A stretch of 58,151 bases of DNA from Prevotella sp. (GCA_017459445.1 JAFUDJ010000029.1:1-58151), one strand, 5' to 3'. Numbered from the stretch's first letter, positions 23,014 to 31,614 are shown. Made by a program: numbers and translations. Notes: generated by a model from the sequence alone, not told the origin.

Positions 23014-25020
23014 TTATCTTTCCTGATATTTTCGCAGACCCTGTTGCAGGAAGCCGACGTATGCGGCGACGTCCTCGTCGTAGGCACGGCTGCCTGCCAA
23101 GGGATGTCCGTCATTGTCGAGCAACACATAGAAAGGCTGCGCGTTGGCACCGAACTTGGTACGCTGCAGATAGCTCCACTTGTCGCCGACGGTTCGCAGC
23201 GTGCGCTGCTGGCCGTTCTCGGTCACGACGACCGGCTCGGCCAATGGCGTCTTGTCGTCGACGTAGAGCGAGACGAGTACGTAGCGGTTGTTCAGCAGGT
23301 CGGCCACCTGTGGGTCGCTCCATACGGCAGCCTCCATCTTACGGCAGTTGACGCAGCCGAAGCCCGTGAAGTCAATCATGACGGGCTTGCCGGCGGCACG
23401 GGCTGCCGCCATGGCCTGCTCATAGTCGCGGAACTGCGGCTCGGTGACAGTCTTCTGCAGGTTGAAGTCCTGCGTGTTCATAGGCGGGGCAAAGGCCGAG
23501 ATGGCTTTCAGCGGTGCTCCCCAAAGGCCCGGAATCATATACACGGTGAAGGCCAGCGAGGCCATGGCCAGGAAGAACTGCGGCACGTTGGTGCGGCGGT
23601 CGTCATCGTCGTGCGGGAAGCGAATCCATCCTAAGAGGTAGGCCCCCATCAGTCCGAAGATGACTATCCACAGGGCAAGGAACACCTCGCGGTCGAGGAT
23701 GTGCCAGCCATAGGCAAGGTCGGCCACGCTCAGGAACTTCAGCGCGAAGGCCAGCTCAATGAATCCGAGCACCACCTTGACGACGTTCATCCAGCCGCCC
23801 GACTTCGGTGCCGACTTCAGCAGCGAGGGGAACATGGCAAACAGTGTGAAGGGAATGGCCAGCGCTATGGCGAAGCCCAGCATGCCGACGGTGGGCGACA
23901 CGATGCTGCCCTGTGTGGAGACGGCCACCAGCAGGAAGCCGATGATAGGACCCGTGCAGGAGAAGGACACCAATACCAGCGTGAAGGCCATGAGGAAAAT
24001 GCTGAGCAGACCGGTGGTAGACTCCGACTTGGCGTCAATCTTGCTGGACCACGACGCAGGCAGCGTCAGCTCGAAGGCGCCGAAGAACGAGGCGGCGAAG
24101 ACCACCAGCAGCAGGCAGAAGAAGATGTTGAACACGGCGTTCGTGGCCAAGGCGTTCAGCGCGCTGGCCCCGAAGAGCAGCGTGACCGCCAGTCCCAGCA
24201 GCACGTAGATGACAACGATGCTCAGTCCGTAGGTGGTGGCTTCGCGGATGGCCTTCGCGCGTTCCTTGTTTCTCTTGAGGAAGAAGGAGACGGTCATCGG
24301 GATGATGGGCCACACGCAGGGCGTGAAGAGCGCCAGCAGTCCGCCGAGCAATCCTTCGAGGAATATCATCCATAGTGCCAGGTTCTCAGCCGAATGGCTC
24401 TCGCCGTCGAAGGCTTGCAGCTCGTGGATGACAGGCTGCCACAGGGCATCCTCCGTGGCGGGCTGTGCGAGGGCGGCTGAGTCGGATTTGGCAATGGGCG
24501 GGGCCAAGGCCGTGTCCTGCGCTGCGGGCTCCTCCTTCGGAGCCTCCTCCATACCGGCATATTGCGGTGCCTGGCCGCTTTTCTTCAGTTCCACCTGCGA
24601 GGGCGGCATGCACATCTCGTCGTTGCAGGCACCGTATTCCAAGTAGCAGTCGATGGTGTACCGGGGCTTCGTGAAGCGGATTTTCTGTACGAAGGCAGCC
24701 TGATGCTCGAAGAACCGCAGCTCCATGCCGAACATCTTGTCGTACTCCTTGATGACCTTTCCACGTGGTTTCAGCTTGCCCACGGGCTCGGCGCCGTCCA
24801 TCTTCACTGCATTGAACGTGGCGGAGACGGGGCCGTCGTCGCCCATATCGGTGGAGTAGACATGCCAGCCGTCGTCGACCGTGGCGCTGAATATGATTTC
24901 AGCCTCCTCGCCGCCGAGCATTTTCAGTTGTGAGGTGAAGTGTACCGGGTCCATTATCTGGCCACGTGCCGTCAGCCCGACGAGGGCGGCAAGCATGATA
25001 AGCAGGAGTTTGTTCTTCAT
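23014..25020 (-). CDS. dsbD: Thiol:disulfide interchange protein DsbD
   Basis: A 668-aa membrane protein that passes electrons from cytoplasmic thioredoxin to the periplasm. It has a signal sequence (LLLIMLAALVGLTARG), a periplasmic N-terminal domain with a Cys pair in YGACNDEMCMPP, a DsbD-type membrane domain with FTPCVWPIIPM and SFSCTGPIIGF (one conserved Cys each), and a C-terminal thioredoxin domain with GFGCVNCRKME (CVNC redox pair, near residue 555). ATG 25020 is chosen because it begins the signal sequence and lies 36 nt after a good -7 box. Confidence 0.93.
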   Translation of the reverse strand: MKNKLLLIMLAALVGLTARGQIMDPVHFTSQLKMLGGEEAEIIFSATVDDGWHVYSTDMGDDGPVSATFNAVKMDGAEPVGKLKPRGKVIKEYDKMFGMELRFFEHQAAFVQKIRFTKPRYTIDCYLEYGACNDEMCMPPSQVELKKSGQAPQYAGMEEAPKEEPAAQDTALAPPIAKSDSAALAQPATEDALWQPVIHELQAFDGESHSAENLALWMIFLEGLLGGLLALFTPCVWPIIPMTVSFFLKRNKERAKAIREATTYGLSIVVIYVLLGLAVTLLFGASALNALATNAVFNIFFCLLLVVFAASFFGAFELTLPASWSSKIDAKSESTTGLLSIFLMAFTLVLVSFSCTGPIIGFLLVAVSTQGSIVSPTVGMLGFAIALAIPFTLFAMFPSLLKSAPKSGGWMNVVKVVLGFIELAFALKFLSVADLAYGWHILDREVFLALWIVIFGLMGAYLLGWIRFPHDDDDRRTNVPQFFLAMASLAFTVYMIPGLWGAPLKAISAFAPPMNTQDFNLQKTVTEPQFRDYEQAMAAARAAGKPVMIDFTGFGCVNCRKMEAAVWSDPQVADLLNNRYVLVSLYVDDKTPLAEPVVVTENGQQRTLRTVGDKWSYLQRTKFGANAQPFYVLLDNDGHPLAGSRAYDEDVAAYVGFLQQGLRKYQER

Positions 25021-25056
25021 CTTTTTTAGCTTTCTGTTAGTTCTGATAAAGTAGTG

Positions 25057-25064
25057 CAAAGGTA
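25057..25064 (-). promoter_or_regulatory. dsbD -7 box
   Basis: Minus-strand TACCTTTG, about 37 nt before the dsbD ATG, divergent from the mdh promoter. Confidence 0.65.
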
Positions 25065-25213
25065 CAAAATAATCGTAAACCGCCGCCGGAAAAGGCACGA
25101 AAAATGACGCTGAGTTGACATTTTTTGCTATACAGAGTTGGCAAAGCCGCGTCTTTTCAGATTAAATAACATAATAATTTGCAAATCGCAGGCTTCGTTT
25201 CATATTTATTTCG

Positions 25214-25221
25214 TAACTTTG
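25214..25221 (+). promoter_or_regulatory. mdh -7 box
   Basis: TAACTTTG about 43 nt before the mdh ATG. The -33 region is weaker (TTCGTTTC). Confidence 0.6.
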
Positions 25222-25263
25222 TCGGCAGAAGTATCAATGCAAATTTGTAAAACGTAAATTATT

Positions 25264-26256
25264 ATGGCATTCTTAACAAATGAAAAGCTGACCATTGTCG
25301 GTGCTGCCGGCATGATTGGTTCCAACATGGCTCAGACAGCCCTGATGATGGGTCTGACCAGCGAGATTTGTCTCTATGATGTTTTCTCACCCGAGGGTGT
25401 TGCCGAGGAGATGCGCCAGAGCGGCTTCGATAAGGTGAAGATTGTGGCTACCACGAATGCCGAGGAGGCTTTCCGTGGTGCCAAATACATTATTTCGTCG
25501 GGCGGAGCCCCCCGTAAGGCCGGTATGACCCGCGAGGACCTGTTGGCCGGCAACTGCAAGATAGCCGAGGAGCTGGGTCAGAACATCAAGAAGTACTGCC
25601 CCGACGTGAAGCACGTAGTCATCATCTTCAACCCCGCTGACCTCACCGGTCTGGTGACGCTGCTGTACAGCGGTCTGAAGCCCGGACAGGTAACTACGCT
25701 GGCCGGTCTGGACACGACGCGCCTGCAGTCGGCACTGGCCAAGAAGTTCGGCGTCATGCAGAGCGAGATTACCGGTTGCGCCACCTACGGCGGCCACGGT
25801 GAGCAGATGGCCGTCTTTGGCAGCCACGTGGAGATAGCCGGTCGCAAGCTGACCGACATCATCGGCACTGCCGAGTTCCCCGAGGAAGAGTGGGAGCAGA
25901 TGAAGGTCGACGTCACCAAGGGTGGTGCCAAGATTATCGAGCTTCGCGGACGCAGCTCGTTCCAGAGCCCTGCCTATCTGTCGGTGGAGATGATTCGCGC
26001 CGCCATGGGCGGTGAGCCTTTCCGCTTCCCCGTCGGCACGTATGTGAAGACTGACAAGTACGACCACATCATGATGGCCATGAAGACTACCATGGACAAG
26101 GACGGTGCCCACTTCGAGGTGCCCCAGGGCCTGCCCGAGGAGAATGCCAAGCTGGATGCGTCGTATGAGCACCTGTGCAAGATGCGCGACGAGCTGGTGA
26201 CGCTGGACATTGTGCCGCCTATCGCTGAGTGGAACAAGATTAATCCGAACCTGTAA
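25264..26256 (+). CDS. mdh: Malate dehydrogenase
   Basis: A 330-aa NAD-dependent enzyme of the lactate/malate dehydrogenase family, converting malate and oxaloacetate. The N-terminal nucleotide site is TIVGAAGMIGSNMAQ, followed by SSGGAPRKAGMTREDLLAGN (the mobile loop with catalytic-side arginines), IFNPADLTGLVTLL, LAGLDTTRLQSALA and TYGGHGEQM, which carries the active-site histidine. The length and pattern fit the Bacteroidetes malate dehydrogenases. In these anaerobes it feeds the reductive branch towards fumarate and succinate. It is monocistronic: a promoter lies upstream and a strong terminator downstream. Confidence 0.93.
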   Translation: MAFLTNEKLTIVGAAGMIGSNMAQTALMMGLTSEICLYDVFSPEGVAEEMRQSGFDKVKIVATTNAEEAFRGAKYIISSGGAPRKAGMTREDLLAGNCKIAEELGQNIKKYCPDVKHVVIIFNPADLTGLVTLLYSGLKPGQVTTLAGLDTTRLQSALAKKFGVMQSEITGCATYGGHGEQMAVFGSHVEIAGRKLTDIIGTAEFPEEEWEQMKVDVTKGGAKIIELRGRSSFQSPAYLSVEMIRAAMGGEPFRFPVGTYVKTDKYDHIMMAMKTTMDKDGAHFEVPQGLPEENAKLDASYEHLCKMRDELVTLDIVPPIAEWNKINPNL

Positions 26257-26276
26257 GGGCTTTTCGCTATAAGAAT

Positions 26277-26311
26277 CGGGGCGTTCGCTGAAATTATTTG
26301 CGGACGCCCCG
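26277..26311 (+). terminator. mdh terminator
   Basis: A 12-bp stem (26277-26288 with 26300-26311, including CGGGGCGT/ACGCCCCG and one G-T pair) over an 11-nt loop, followed by a T-rich stretch. The loop side holds the -33 box of the small RNA promoter. Confidence 0.75.
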
Positions 26312-26328
26312 GTTTCTGTTTACCTTTG
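26297..26328 (+). promoter_or_regulatory. Promoter of the orphan small RNA
   Basis: TTTG at 26297-26300 and TACCTTTG at 26321-26328, about 20 nt apart. It points along the plus strand into a stretch with no ORF. Confidence 0.75.
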
Positions 26329-26333
26329 CATCG

Positions 26334-26437
26334 AGAAACATGATTAGTTTAGTAGTTAGACAATTTATTTAGGTTAGTAGTTTTTTCATAGTAATTAGAT
26401 TGTTTTGCCCGTCGGGATGACGGGCTTGTTTTTTTGT
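26334..26437 (+). ncRNA. Candidate small RNA between mdh and the DUF5703 gene
   Basis: From the promoter's expected start near 26334 the sequence is AT-rich with repeated TTAG words (GATTAGTTTAGTAGTTAG, GGTTAGTAGTT, GTAATTAG). It ends in a textbook terminator, GCCCGTC-GGGAT-GACGGGC followed by TTG and a T run (26407-26436). There is no open frame, so a free small RNA of about 100 nt is likely. Its target is unknown. Confidence 0.7.
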
Positions 26438-26445
26438 TTCCCGTT

Positions 26446-28689
26446 TCAATAGACGACCTTTCTTTCCGGCGTTACCTTCACGCCGACCACCTTGCCGTCG
26501 CGCAGCTCAGCCTCGACGGTGGTATTGCCGCTGGCATGGAGCTTGAAGCGGACATCCCACTGGCGGGGCCAGGCAGGGAAGAGGTAGAGGGTGTCGCCGA
26601 CTTCCTGCAGCAGCATCTCCTGCATGGCTATCATGCCCGAACCGCCCCAGTTATGGTCGGGCGCCCAGTCGAAGCCCGGTCCCCAGAAGGCGGGGAAGCG
26701 GTGCGGGCCGTCCTTCAGCTTCAGCTGTATCAGGCGTGCCGCCTCGTCGGTGAGGCCGAGGCATGCCGCCCAGATGGCATCCTGCTTCCAGCCGACATGC
26801 GAGCGGAACTTCACGGCCAGCGAGTCATTCTGATAGGTATTGCGGGCGATGTCCAGGCCGGGACGCCCCACGCCATACATGCGCCAGGGGAAGACGGGGT
26901 AGAGCTGCATGGTCTCCGTGTTCTGCACCCGCTCGTAGTGCAGGGCCGGGGCTATCATGCCGTCGCGGATGGTGATGTCGGGAAGACGGTTGAGGAATTG
27001 ATAATTGATAATTGATAATTGATAATTATTGTTTTCCTTCTCATAGTCCATCAGTGACTGCGTCACCGTTCGCAGGGCGGCAATGGTAGAGGTGGCGTTG
27101 TAGGCGCCCTTGTAGGTCTCGCCGCCTGAGCCGGGATAGAGCACCAGCTTGCCGTTGCCGTCGAGCTTCTTGGCTCCCCGCAGGTTGGCCAAGTACTGAT
27201 AGTGCTCGTCGAAGAAGCGCAGGCAGGAGTTAATCATGGGTACGTAGCGGCTGATGTCCATGCCGCAGTAGCGGTGGGCCTCCAAGGCCATCATGCAGAA
27301 CTCCAGGCAGGTGTCCCATTCATATTCCAGCCAGGCGTTACGCTCCATGCCTGGGTCGAAGCCCTCGGGGCGCTTCGTGCCGTATTCTGGGTAGCAGGGC
27401 AGTCCGTAGTTCTCAATCTGTTCCGTCAGGCAGGCGCCTTCATGGCCCCAGTAGAGGCGTGAGCGCTCCTCGGCGTTCTGATAAATGTTCAGGTAGAAGT
27501 CGAGCTGTGGCAGCAGCAGGTCGAAGTCGCCGTTCTTCAGCATCGGCCAGTAGACGAGTCGCTGGTTCTGTGCCGTGTGCACGCCGCCGCCCCAGTTGCG
27601 GTAGTCGGGCGACAGCCGGTACTCCTCACCCTTGGTGACATACTCAGGGTCGAAGGTAAAGAGTCCGCCGTTGAACTTCGTCGGCCACTGGCCACGGCTG
27701 TTGCAGCCCAGCATATACCGGAACAAGGTGTAGTTGCGGACGAGGGGGTGGTGGGCGTTCCCGTCACCCGTTGCCTGGACATAGCTGCGCTGCCAGAATT
27801 GATGCCACCAGTCGCGTGCGGCCTTCCGGTCGCGCTTTAGCGCTATCTGCTGTTCTGTCTGCCGCAGAGCGGCAGACCACGCGACAAGGCTGCCCTGGGT
27901 GGTGGCCATGGTGATGTGGAAGGCATGGTGCTGTGACGCCCGCCGCGAGCGATAGGTCCAGCCTTCGTAGTCGCTGCTGGCGTAGCGCCCTTGCGTCTTT
28001 CCCTTGAAGACCAGCTGGTCGCCGTGCAGCTGTCCGCCGAAGATGAGGTTCTTCAGGGGGTTGTAGAGGCGCTCCTTCACGGCGTCCATGTGCTGCTGGG
28101 TCACCGTGGCATCGAAGATGGTCGTGTCGCTGTTGCGGTGGAAGAACGTCACGCCGTCGTCATGGGGCACGATGCTGTCATGTCGGGTGGCAAGCCCTTT
28201 GGGCGCTGCAAACTTATAGCTGGTCTGGAAGCGCTCGCGCTGGGTGAGCACCAGGTCGCGGGTGCGCCACGACTCGTAGGTCACCTCCACGTCGGTCTTC
28301 TCCTTCTCTGCCGACACCTCCACGTGCACCACGGGCTTGTCGACGTCGGCCCACAGCTGTATCCACTGCCGTCCGTCGGTCACCTGGCAGTAGCCGTCGC
28401 TGAGCACCAGCTGCTGGCGGAACGATGCCATGTTCAGCGGCTTCGACAGGTGGATGCGGAAGCGGCCGAGCTTCAGCAGGGTGTTGTTCTCGTCGAAACA
28501 GCCGCTGCGGCTGAGGTAGAAGAGCACGTCGCCGTCCTCCACCCACACATTCATGCCTACGTCGCCGCCGCCGCACGGCATCGACTCCGACGCGTTGCTG
28601 CTTGGCGATGTCCATTCATAGGTGGCCGGCTGGGCACTGAGGCTCGCCGTGCAAAGAATAAAAAAGCAAAAAAATACGACTTTCTTCAT
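26446..28689 (-). CDS. DUF5703 domain glycoside-hydrolase-like protein
   Basis: A 747-aa secreted protein with a signal peptide (FFCFFILCTASLSA). The N-terminal part (YEWTSPSSNASESMPCGGGD, then VGMNVWVEDGDVLFYLSRSG) matches DUF5703. The large C-terminal part (WAPDHNWGGSGMIAMQEML, LYLFPAWPRQWDVRFKLHA) has the look of an alpha/alpha-toroid glycosidase such as the GH65/GH95 group. Activity is unproven. The start at 28689 is fixed by the signal peptide. Residues about 555-565 (NNNYQLSIINYQF) are encoded by a heptamer repeat that looks inserted. An L-fucose isomerase-like gene lies nearby, so fucosylated glycans are a possible target (inference). Confidence 0.75.
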   Translation of the reverse strand: MKKVVFFCFFILCTASLSAQPATYEWTSPSSNASESMPCGGGDVGMNVWVEDGDVLFYLSRSGCFDENNTLLKLGRFRIHLSKPLNMASFRQQLVLSDGYCQVTDGRQWIQLWADVDKPVVHVEVSAEKEKTDVEVTYESWRTRDLVLTQRERFQTSYKFAAPKGLATRHDSIVPHDDGVTFFHRNSDTTIFDATVTQQHMDAVKERLYNPLKNLIFGGQLHGDQLVFKGKTQGRYASSDYEGWTYRSRRASQHHAFHITMATTQGSLVAWSAALRQTEQQIALKRDRKAARDWWHQFWQRSYVQATGDGNAHHPLVRNYTLFRYMLGCNSRGQWPTKFNGGLFTFDPEYVTKGEEYRLSPDYRNWGGGVHTAQNQRLVYWPMLKNGDFDLLLPQLDFYLNIYQNAEERSRLYWGHEGACLTEQIENYGLPCYPEYGTKRPEGFDPGMERNAWLEYEWDTCLEFCMMALEAHRYCGMDISRYVPMINSCLRFFDEHYQYLANLRGAKKLDGNGKLVLYPGSGGETYKGAYNATSTIAALRTVTQSLMDYEKENNNYQLSIINYQFLNRLPDITIRDGMIAPALHYERVQNTETMQLYPVFPWRMYGVGRPGLDIARNTYQNDSLAVKFRSHVGWKQDAIWAACLGLTDEAARLIQLKLKDGPHRFPAFWGPGFDWAPDHNWGGSGMIAMQEMLLQEVGDTLYLFPAWPRQWDVRFKLHASGNTTVEAELRDGKVVGVKVTPERKVVY
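26996..27027 (-). repeat. In-frame AATTGAT heptamer repeat inside the DUF5703 gene
   Basis: Four full AATTGAT units (plus-strand reading) and a partial one code for NYQLSIINYQF on the minus strand. Seven is not a multiple of three, so losing or gaining one unit would shift the frame in the middle of the gene. Confidence 0.92.
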
Positions 28690-28710
28690 GTATATAAGAC
28701 GAAAAAATCC

Positions 28711-28718
28711 TATCTTTG
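28711..28718 (+). promoter_or_regulatory. Metallophosphoesterase -7 box
   Basis: TATCTTTG ends 8 nt before the ATG at 28727, implying an almost leaderless mRNA. Confidence 0.6.
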
Positions 28719-28726
28719 CACCCACT

Positions 28727-29818
28727 ATGAATATTTGGATGTTGGCTTTCCTGCTGTTGCCCGTGGCGGCAATGGCGTACATCGGCTGGCACGTGTGGTG
28801 CCTGCTGCCTCTTTCGTGGATATGGAAGACGCTGACAGTTGCCCTCATGGCGTCGTCGTTTCTCCTGATGTTTGCAGGCGTCTGGCGCACGACCGACCGT
28901 CTGCCCCTGCCGCTGGCCACCGCCGTCTATGAGGTCGGCACGTCCAGCATCTTCGTCCTGCTCTACCTGTTTATGCTGTTCCTGCTGCTCGACCTGGGGC
29001 GGCTGGTGCGCCTCTTCCCGCGTACCTTATTATATAATAACGGGTGGATGGCGGGCGGCATCCTGGTGGTTATGGTGGCCATCTTCGTCTATGGCAACCT
29101 GCACTACCGCCATAAGTATCGCGAGGAACTGACGCTGACGACCGGCAAACCGCTGGAGAAGCCGGTGAGGCTGGTGATGATGAGCGACCTGCACTTAGGC
29201 TACCACAACCCGAGGAAGGAGCTGGCCCGATGGGTCGACATGATGAACGGCGAGAAGCCTGACCTGATTCTCATTGCCGGCGACATCATCGACGGCTCGA
29301 TGCGGCCGCTGAGGGAGGAGCACATGCACGAGGAGTTCCGCCGGCTGACGGCACCGGTGTATGCCTGTCTGGGCAACCACGAGTATTATAGCGGCGAGCC
29401 GGAGGCCCGCCAGTTCTACCGCGACGCCGGCATACTGCTGCTTAGCGACAGCGCCGTGGTGGTGAACGGCCTCTGCCTGATAGGCCGCGACGACCGCAGC
29501 AACAGGCACCGTAAGTCGCTGGGCGCCATCATGCAGGGCGCCGACCGCTCGCACTACCGCATCCTGCTCGACCATCAGCCCTACCACTTGGAACAGGCCG
29601 AGCGCTGTGGCGTCGATTTCCAGTTCAGTGGGCATACCCATCACGGGCAGGTGTGGCCCATCTCCTGGATAACCGACGCCATCTACGAGTGTGCCTTCGG
29701 CCAGCACCGGCGGGGCGCGACGCGCTATTACATCAGCAGCGGAATGGGTATCTGGGGCGGAAAGTTCCGCATCGGCACCCGCTCGGAATACGTCGTAGCC
29801 ACCGTTAAGCCGGAGTAA
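28727..29818 (+). CDS. Membrane-anchored metallophosphoesterase
   Basis: A 363-aa protein with about four N-terminal membrane segments (residues 1-120) and a calcineurin-like phosphoesterase domain. The metal-binding motifs are all present: SDLHLGYH (D, H), LIAGDIIDGS (GDxxD), CLGNHEYYSG (GNHE), and SGHTHHGQVWP (GHTH). This places it near the YkuE/YaeI group, some of which remove phosphate from lipids; the substrate here is unknown. The start is chosen for its fit with the -7 box. It diverges from the DUF5703 gene, 37 bp away. Confidence 0.88.
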   Translation: MNIWMLAFLLLPVAAMAYIGWHVWCLLPLSWIWKTLTVALMASSFLLMFAGVWRTTDRLPLPLATAVYEVGTSSIFVLLYLFMLFLLLDLGRLVRLFPRTLLYNNGWMAGGILVVMVAIFVYGNLHYRHKYREELTLTTGKPLEKPVRLVMMSDLHLGYHNPRKELARWVDMMNGEKPDLILIAGDIIDGSMRPLREEHMHEEFRRLTAPVYACLGNHEYYSGEPEARQFYRDAGILLLSDSAVVVNGLCLIGRDDRSNRHRKSLGAIMQGADRSHYRILLDHQPYHLEQAERCGVDFQFSGHTHHGQVWPISWITDAIYECAFGQHRRGATRYYISSGMGIWGGKFRIGTRSEYVVATVKPE

Positions 29819-29824
29819 GACAAT

Positions 29825-29885
29825 GTCCGCAACATGCAAACTGGCAGTCCGAACCGTTCGGACTGCCAGTTTGCGCATTGCGGAC
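29825..29885. terminator. 61-bp near-perfect palindrome between convergent genes
   Basis: An inner perfect 18-bp stem (29837-29854 with 29856-29873, one-nt centre) is flanked by a second matching pair, GTCCGCAA (29825-29832) with TTGCGGAC (29878-29885). It sits between the stop codons of two convergent genes and has no T-tract on either side. A bidirectional terminator or a repetitive extragenic palindrome are both possible. Confidence 0.7.
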
Positions 29886-29896
29886 TATGGGTCTGC

Positions 29897-31321
29897 TTAC
29901 TCGTGGACATAGAGGTTCCAGCCGAGATAGGTGTCGATAGCCTCGTTGAGGATGTCGACGACATCGGTGCGGCACATGGCGACGTGGTGCTCGAAGCCGT
30001 TCTTGCAGATGTACTTCATGAGCTTCTGCAGGTTGTCGACCTGCGTCACGGCGATGCAGCCGTCCATGCCGTAGGGGTCGTTGGTTATCTGGCCCTTGCC
30101 GAGGTAGGCCTTGATGCAGCCGCGCGGGTCGTCGGTGGAGATGCGGAAGAAGGTGAAGGGGCCTTCCGACACCTTGGCGTAGACGGCACCGAAGGTGTTA
30201 ATCTTGCCTAACGTACGACCTAACACCCCTAACGGCCCTAACTTCAGGTCGTCGTTGCCGACGAACGACTTGGCATAGTTGCCACAGTGCGTGCAGACGC
30301 ACTTGTTGCGGTCTTCGGCGAAGTTGTTGTTCCAGTCGAGCAGGGCAGAGGCTTTTCCTGAGGCTAAGGTGAGGGCATACATGGACACGGCTCCGGCGAG
30401 GTCGGTCTCGCAGGCGGCGGGGATGAGCTTGTCGGAGAGCATTGACATGGTGACGCAGGGCGCGCAGCCGTAGTTCTGCTCCAAGGAGTCCCAGCACTGG
30501 ATGGCCACGGCCTGCACGTCGTTAGCCTCTATCCAGTTCTCGACGGCCACGCTGAACTTGGCCTGCAGCGACAGCTTTTCACGGTAGCTGTCGGGCACCT
30601 TGGCATAGCAGGCGGTGCGGTTGCACATCTCAATGAACTTCGGGTCGTCGTCCTGAATCTTCTGGGCGGCGAAGAGTATCTCCGACAGGTCGGCAGGCAC
30701 CACGGTGATGCCCGAGCGCTGCAGCAGCTTTTCCGAGGCGCGGCAGGTGTTGAAGCCCAAGGGGCGCGTGCCTATCTGGCCGAGACGGCAGTGGCGCAGG
30801 CCGTTCACCACGCGGCAGATGGCGGCAAAGCGGTCGATGTCCTGGCGGAGCAGCGGGTCGTAGATGGAGTAGGTGTGCAGCGTGGTGTCGGTGAAGGGGA
30901 TGCCGTACTGGTAGAGGTTGTTGCAGACGGAGATTTTACCGCAGAAAGCGTCGCGGCGCGAGTCGAGGTCCACCTTGTCGTTCTCGTCGTCGCAAGCCTG
31001 CACCATGACGGGCACGTTCAGGTCGGCATCGCTGATTGCGTTGATGATGCCAATCTCAAAGCCGAAGTTGGGCAGCGACACGATGATGCCGTCAATCTCG
31101 TCGCGGTGCTGGCGGAACTGCTTCGACACCTTCAGACCGTCCTCGCGGGTCTCAATGCTCGACGAGCCCGTGGGCGTGGCGTCCTCAGGCAGGATGACAT
31201 ACTCGTAGCCACCGTCGTCGAGCGTCTTCAGCAGTTGCTTGCGAACGTCCTTGGCTAACTCAGAATTGAAATAGGCGCGCGTACCGATAATCACGCCGAA
31301 ACATGTCTTTCCGTTTCTCAT
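29897..31321 (-). CDS. L-fucose/L-arabinose isomerase family protein
   Basis: A 474-aa protein of the L-fucose isomerase-like family, which interconverts aldose and ketose sugars using a metal ion. Typical stretches are FGVIIGTRAYFNSELAKDVR, IDGIIVSLPNFGFEIGI, VAIQCWDSLEQNYGCAPCVT and ACETDLAGAVSMYALTLASG, in which the conserved E and D metal ligands of the family should lie. The length is shorter than classic FucI. The substrate cannot be fixed. A short GP-L-GVLG stretch near residues 355-375 is encoded by a CCTAACN-type repeat. The nearest partner for sugar use is the DUF5703 protein. Confidence 0.75.
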   Translation of the reverse strand: MRNGKTCFGVIIGTRAYFNSELAKDVRKQLLKTLDDGGYEYVILPEDATPTGSSSIETREDGLKVSKQFRQHRDEIDGIIVSLPNFGFEIGIINAISDADLNVPVMVQACDDENDKVDLDSRRDAFCGKISVCNNLYQYGIPFTDTTLHTYSIYDPLLRQDIDRFAAICRVVNGLRHCRLGQIGTRPLGFNTCRASEKLLQRSGITVVPADLSEILFAAQKIQDDDPKFIEMCNRTACYAKVPDSYREKLSLQAKFSVAVENWIEANDVQAVAIQCWDSLEQNYGCAPCVTMSMLSDKLIPAACETDLAGAVSMYALTLASGKASALLDWNNNFAEDRNKCVCTHCGNYAKSFVGNDDLKLGPLGVLGRTLGKINTFGAVYAKVSEGPFTFFRISTDDPRGCIKAYLGKGQITNDPYGMDGCIAVTQVDNLQKLMKYICKNGFEHHVAMCRTDVVDILNEAIDTYLGWNLYVHE

Positions 31322-31360
31322 AATGGTATTTGCTTTAGTTTTCAGTTTTTAATGCTCCTA

Positions 31361-31368
31361 CAAAGATA
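31361..31368 (-). promoter_or_regulatory. Isomerase-like gene -7 box
   Basis: Minus-strand TATCTTTG, about 40 nt before the isomerase ATG. Confidence 0.6.
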
Positions 31369-31470
31369 AGGATAATCTCTGAATTATCGAGGCAAGGCCA
31401 ACATCTTTAATATTCTTTAACGCTTCCGTTCCGGAAAGGTTCTCCGAAGGTAGAAAGACCCTGTTTGAAA

Positions 31471-31537
31471 AGTGTGCCAAGCCTTGGCACACTGTGTATC
31501 TGGCCTTGGCACACTGTGTATCTGGCCTTGGCACACT
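31471..31537. repeat. Palindrome with a 22-bp tandem repeat in a divergent promoter region
   Basis: AGTGTGCCAAG (31471-31481) can pair with CTTGGCACACT at 31483-31493, and equally with the copies at the ends of two identical 22-bp repeats (31494-31515 and 31516-31537). The last copy is followed by TTTTAATT. It lies between the promoters of the isomerase and argB. The rest of 31322-31634 shows only the two promoters. Confidence 0.8.
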
Positions 31538-31606
31538 TTTTAATTACGTTAACAATTGGGCTTTAATCGGCATATCAAAGGGGGAGTGGAAATGAAAAAT
31601 ATTTCG

Positions 31607-31614
31607 TACCTTTG
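31607..31614 (+). promoter_or_regulatory. argB -7 box
   Basis: TACCTTTG 20 nt before the argB ATG. No clear TTTG is seen at -33. Confidence 0.6.

Noticed and set aside
31471-31537. Intrinsic terminator of a gene
   Set aside because: It lies between divergent promoters, upstream of both genes, so no transcript from a visible gene would end there.
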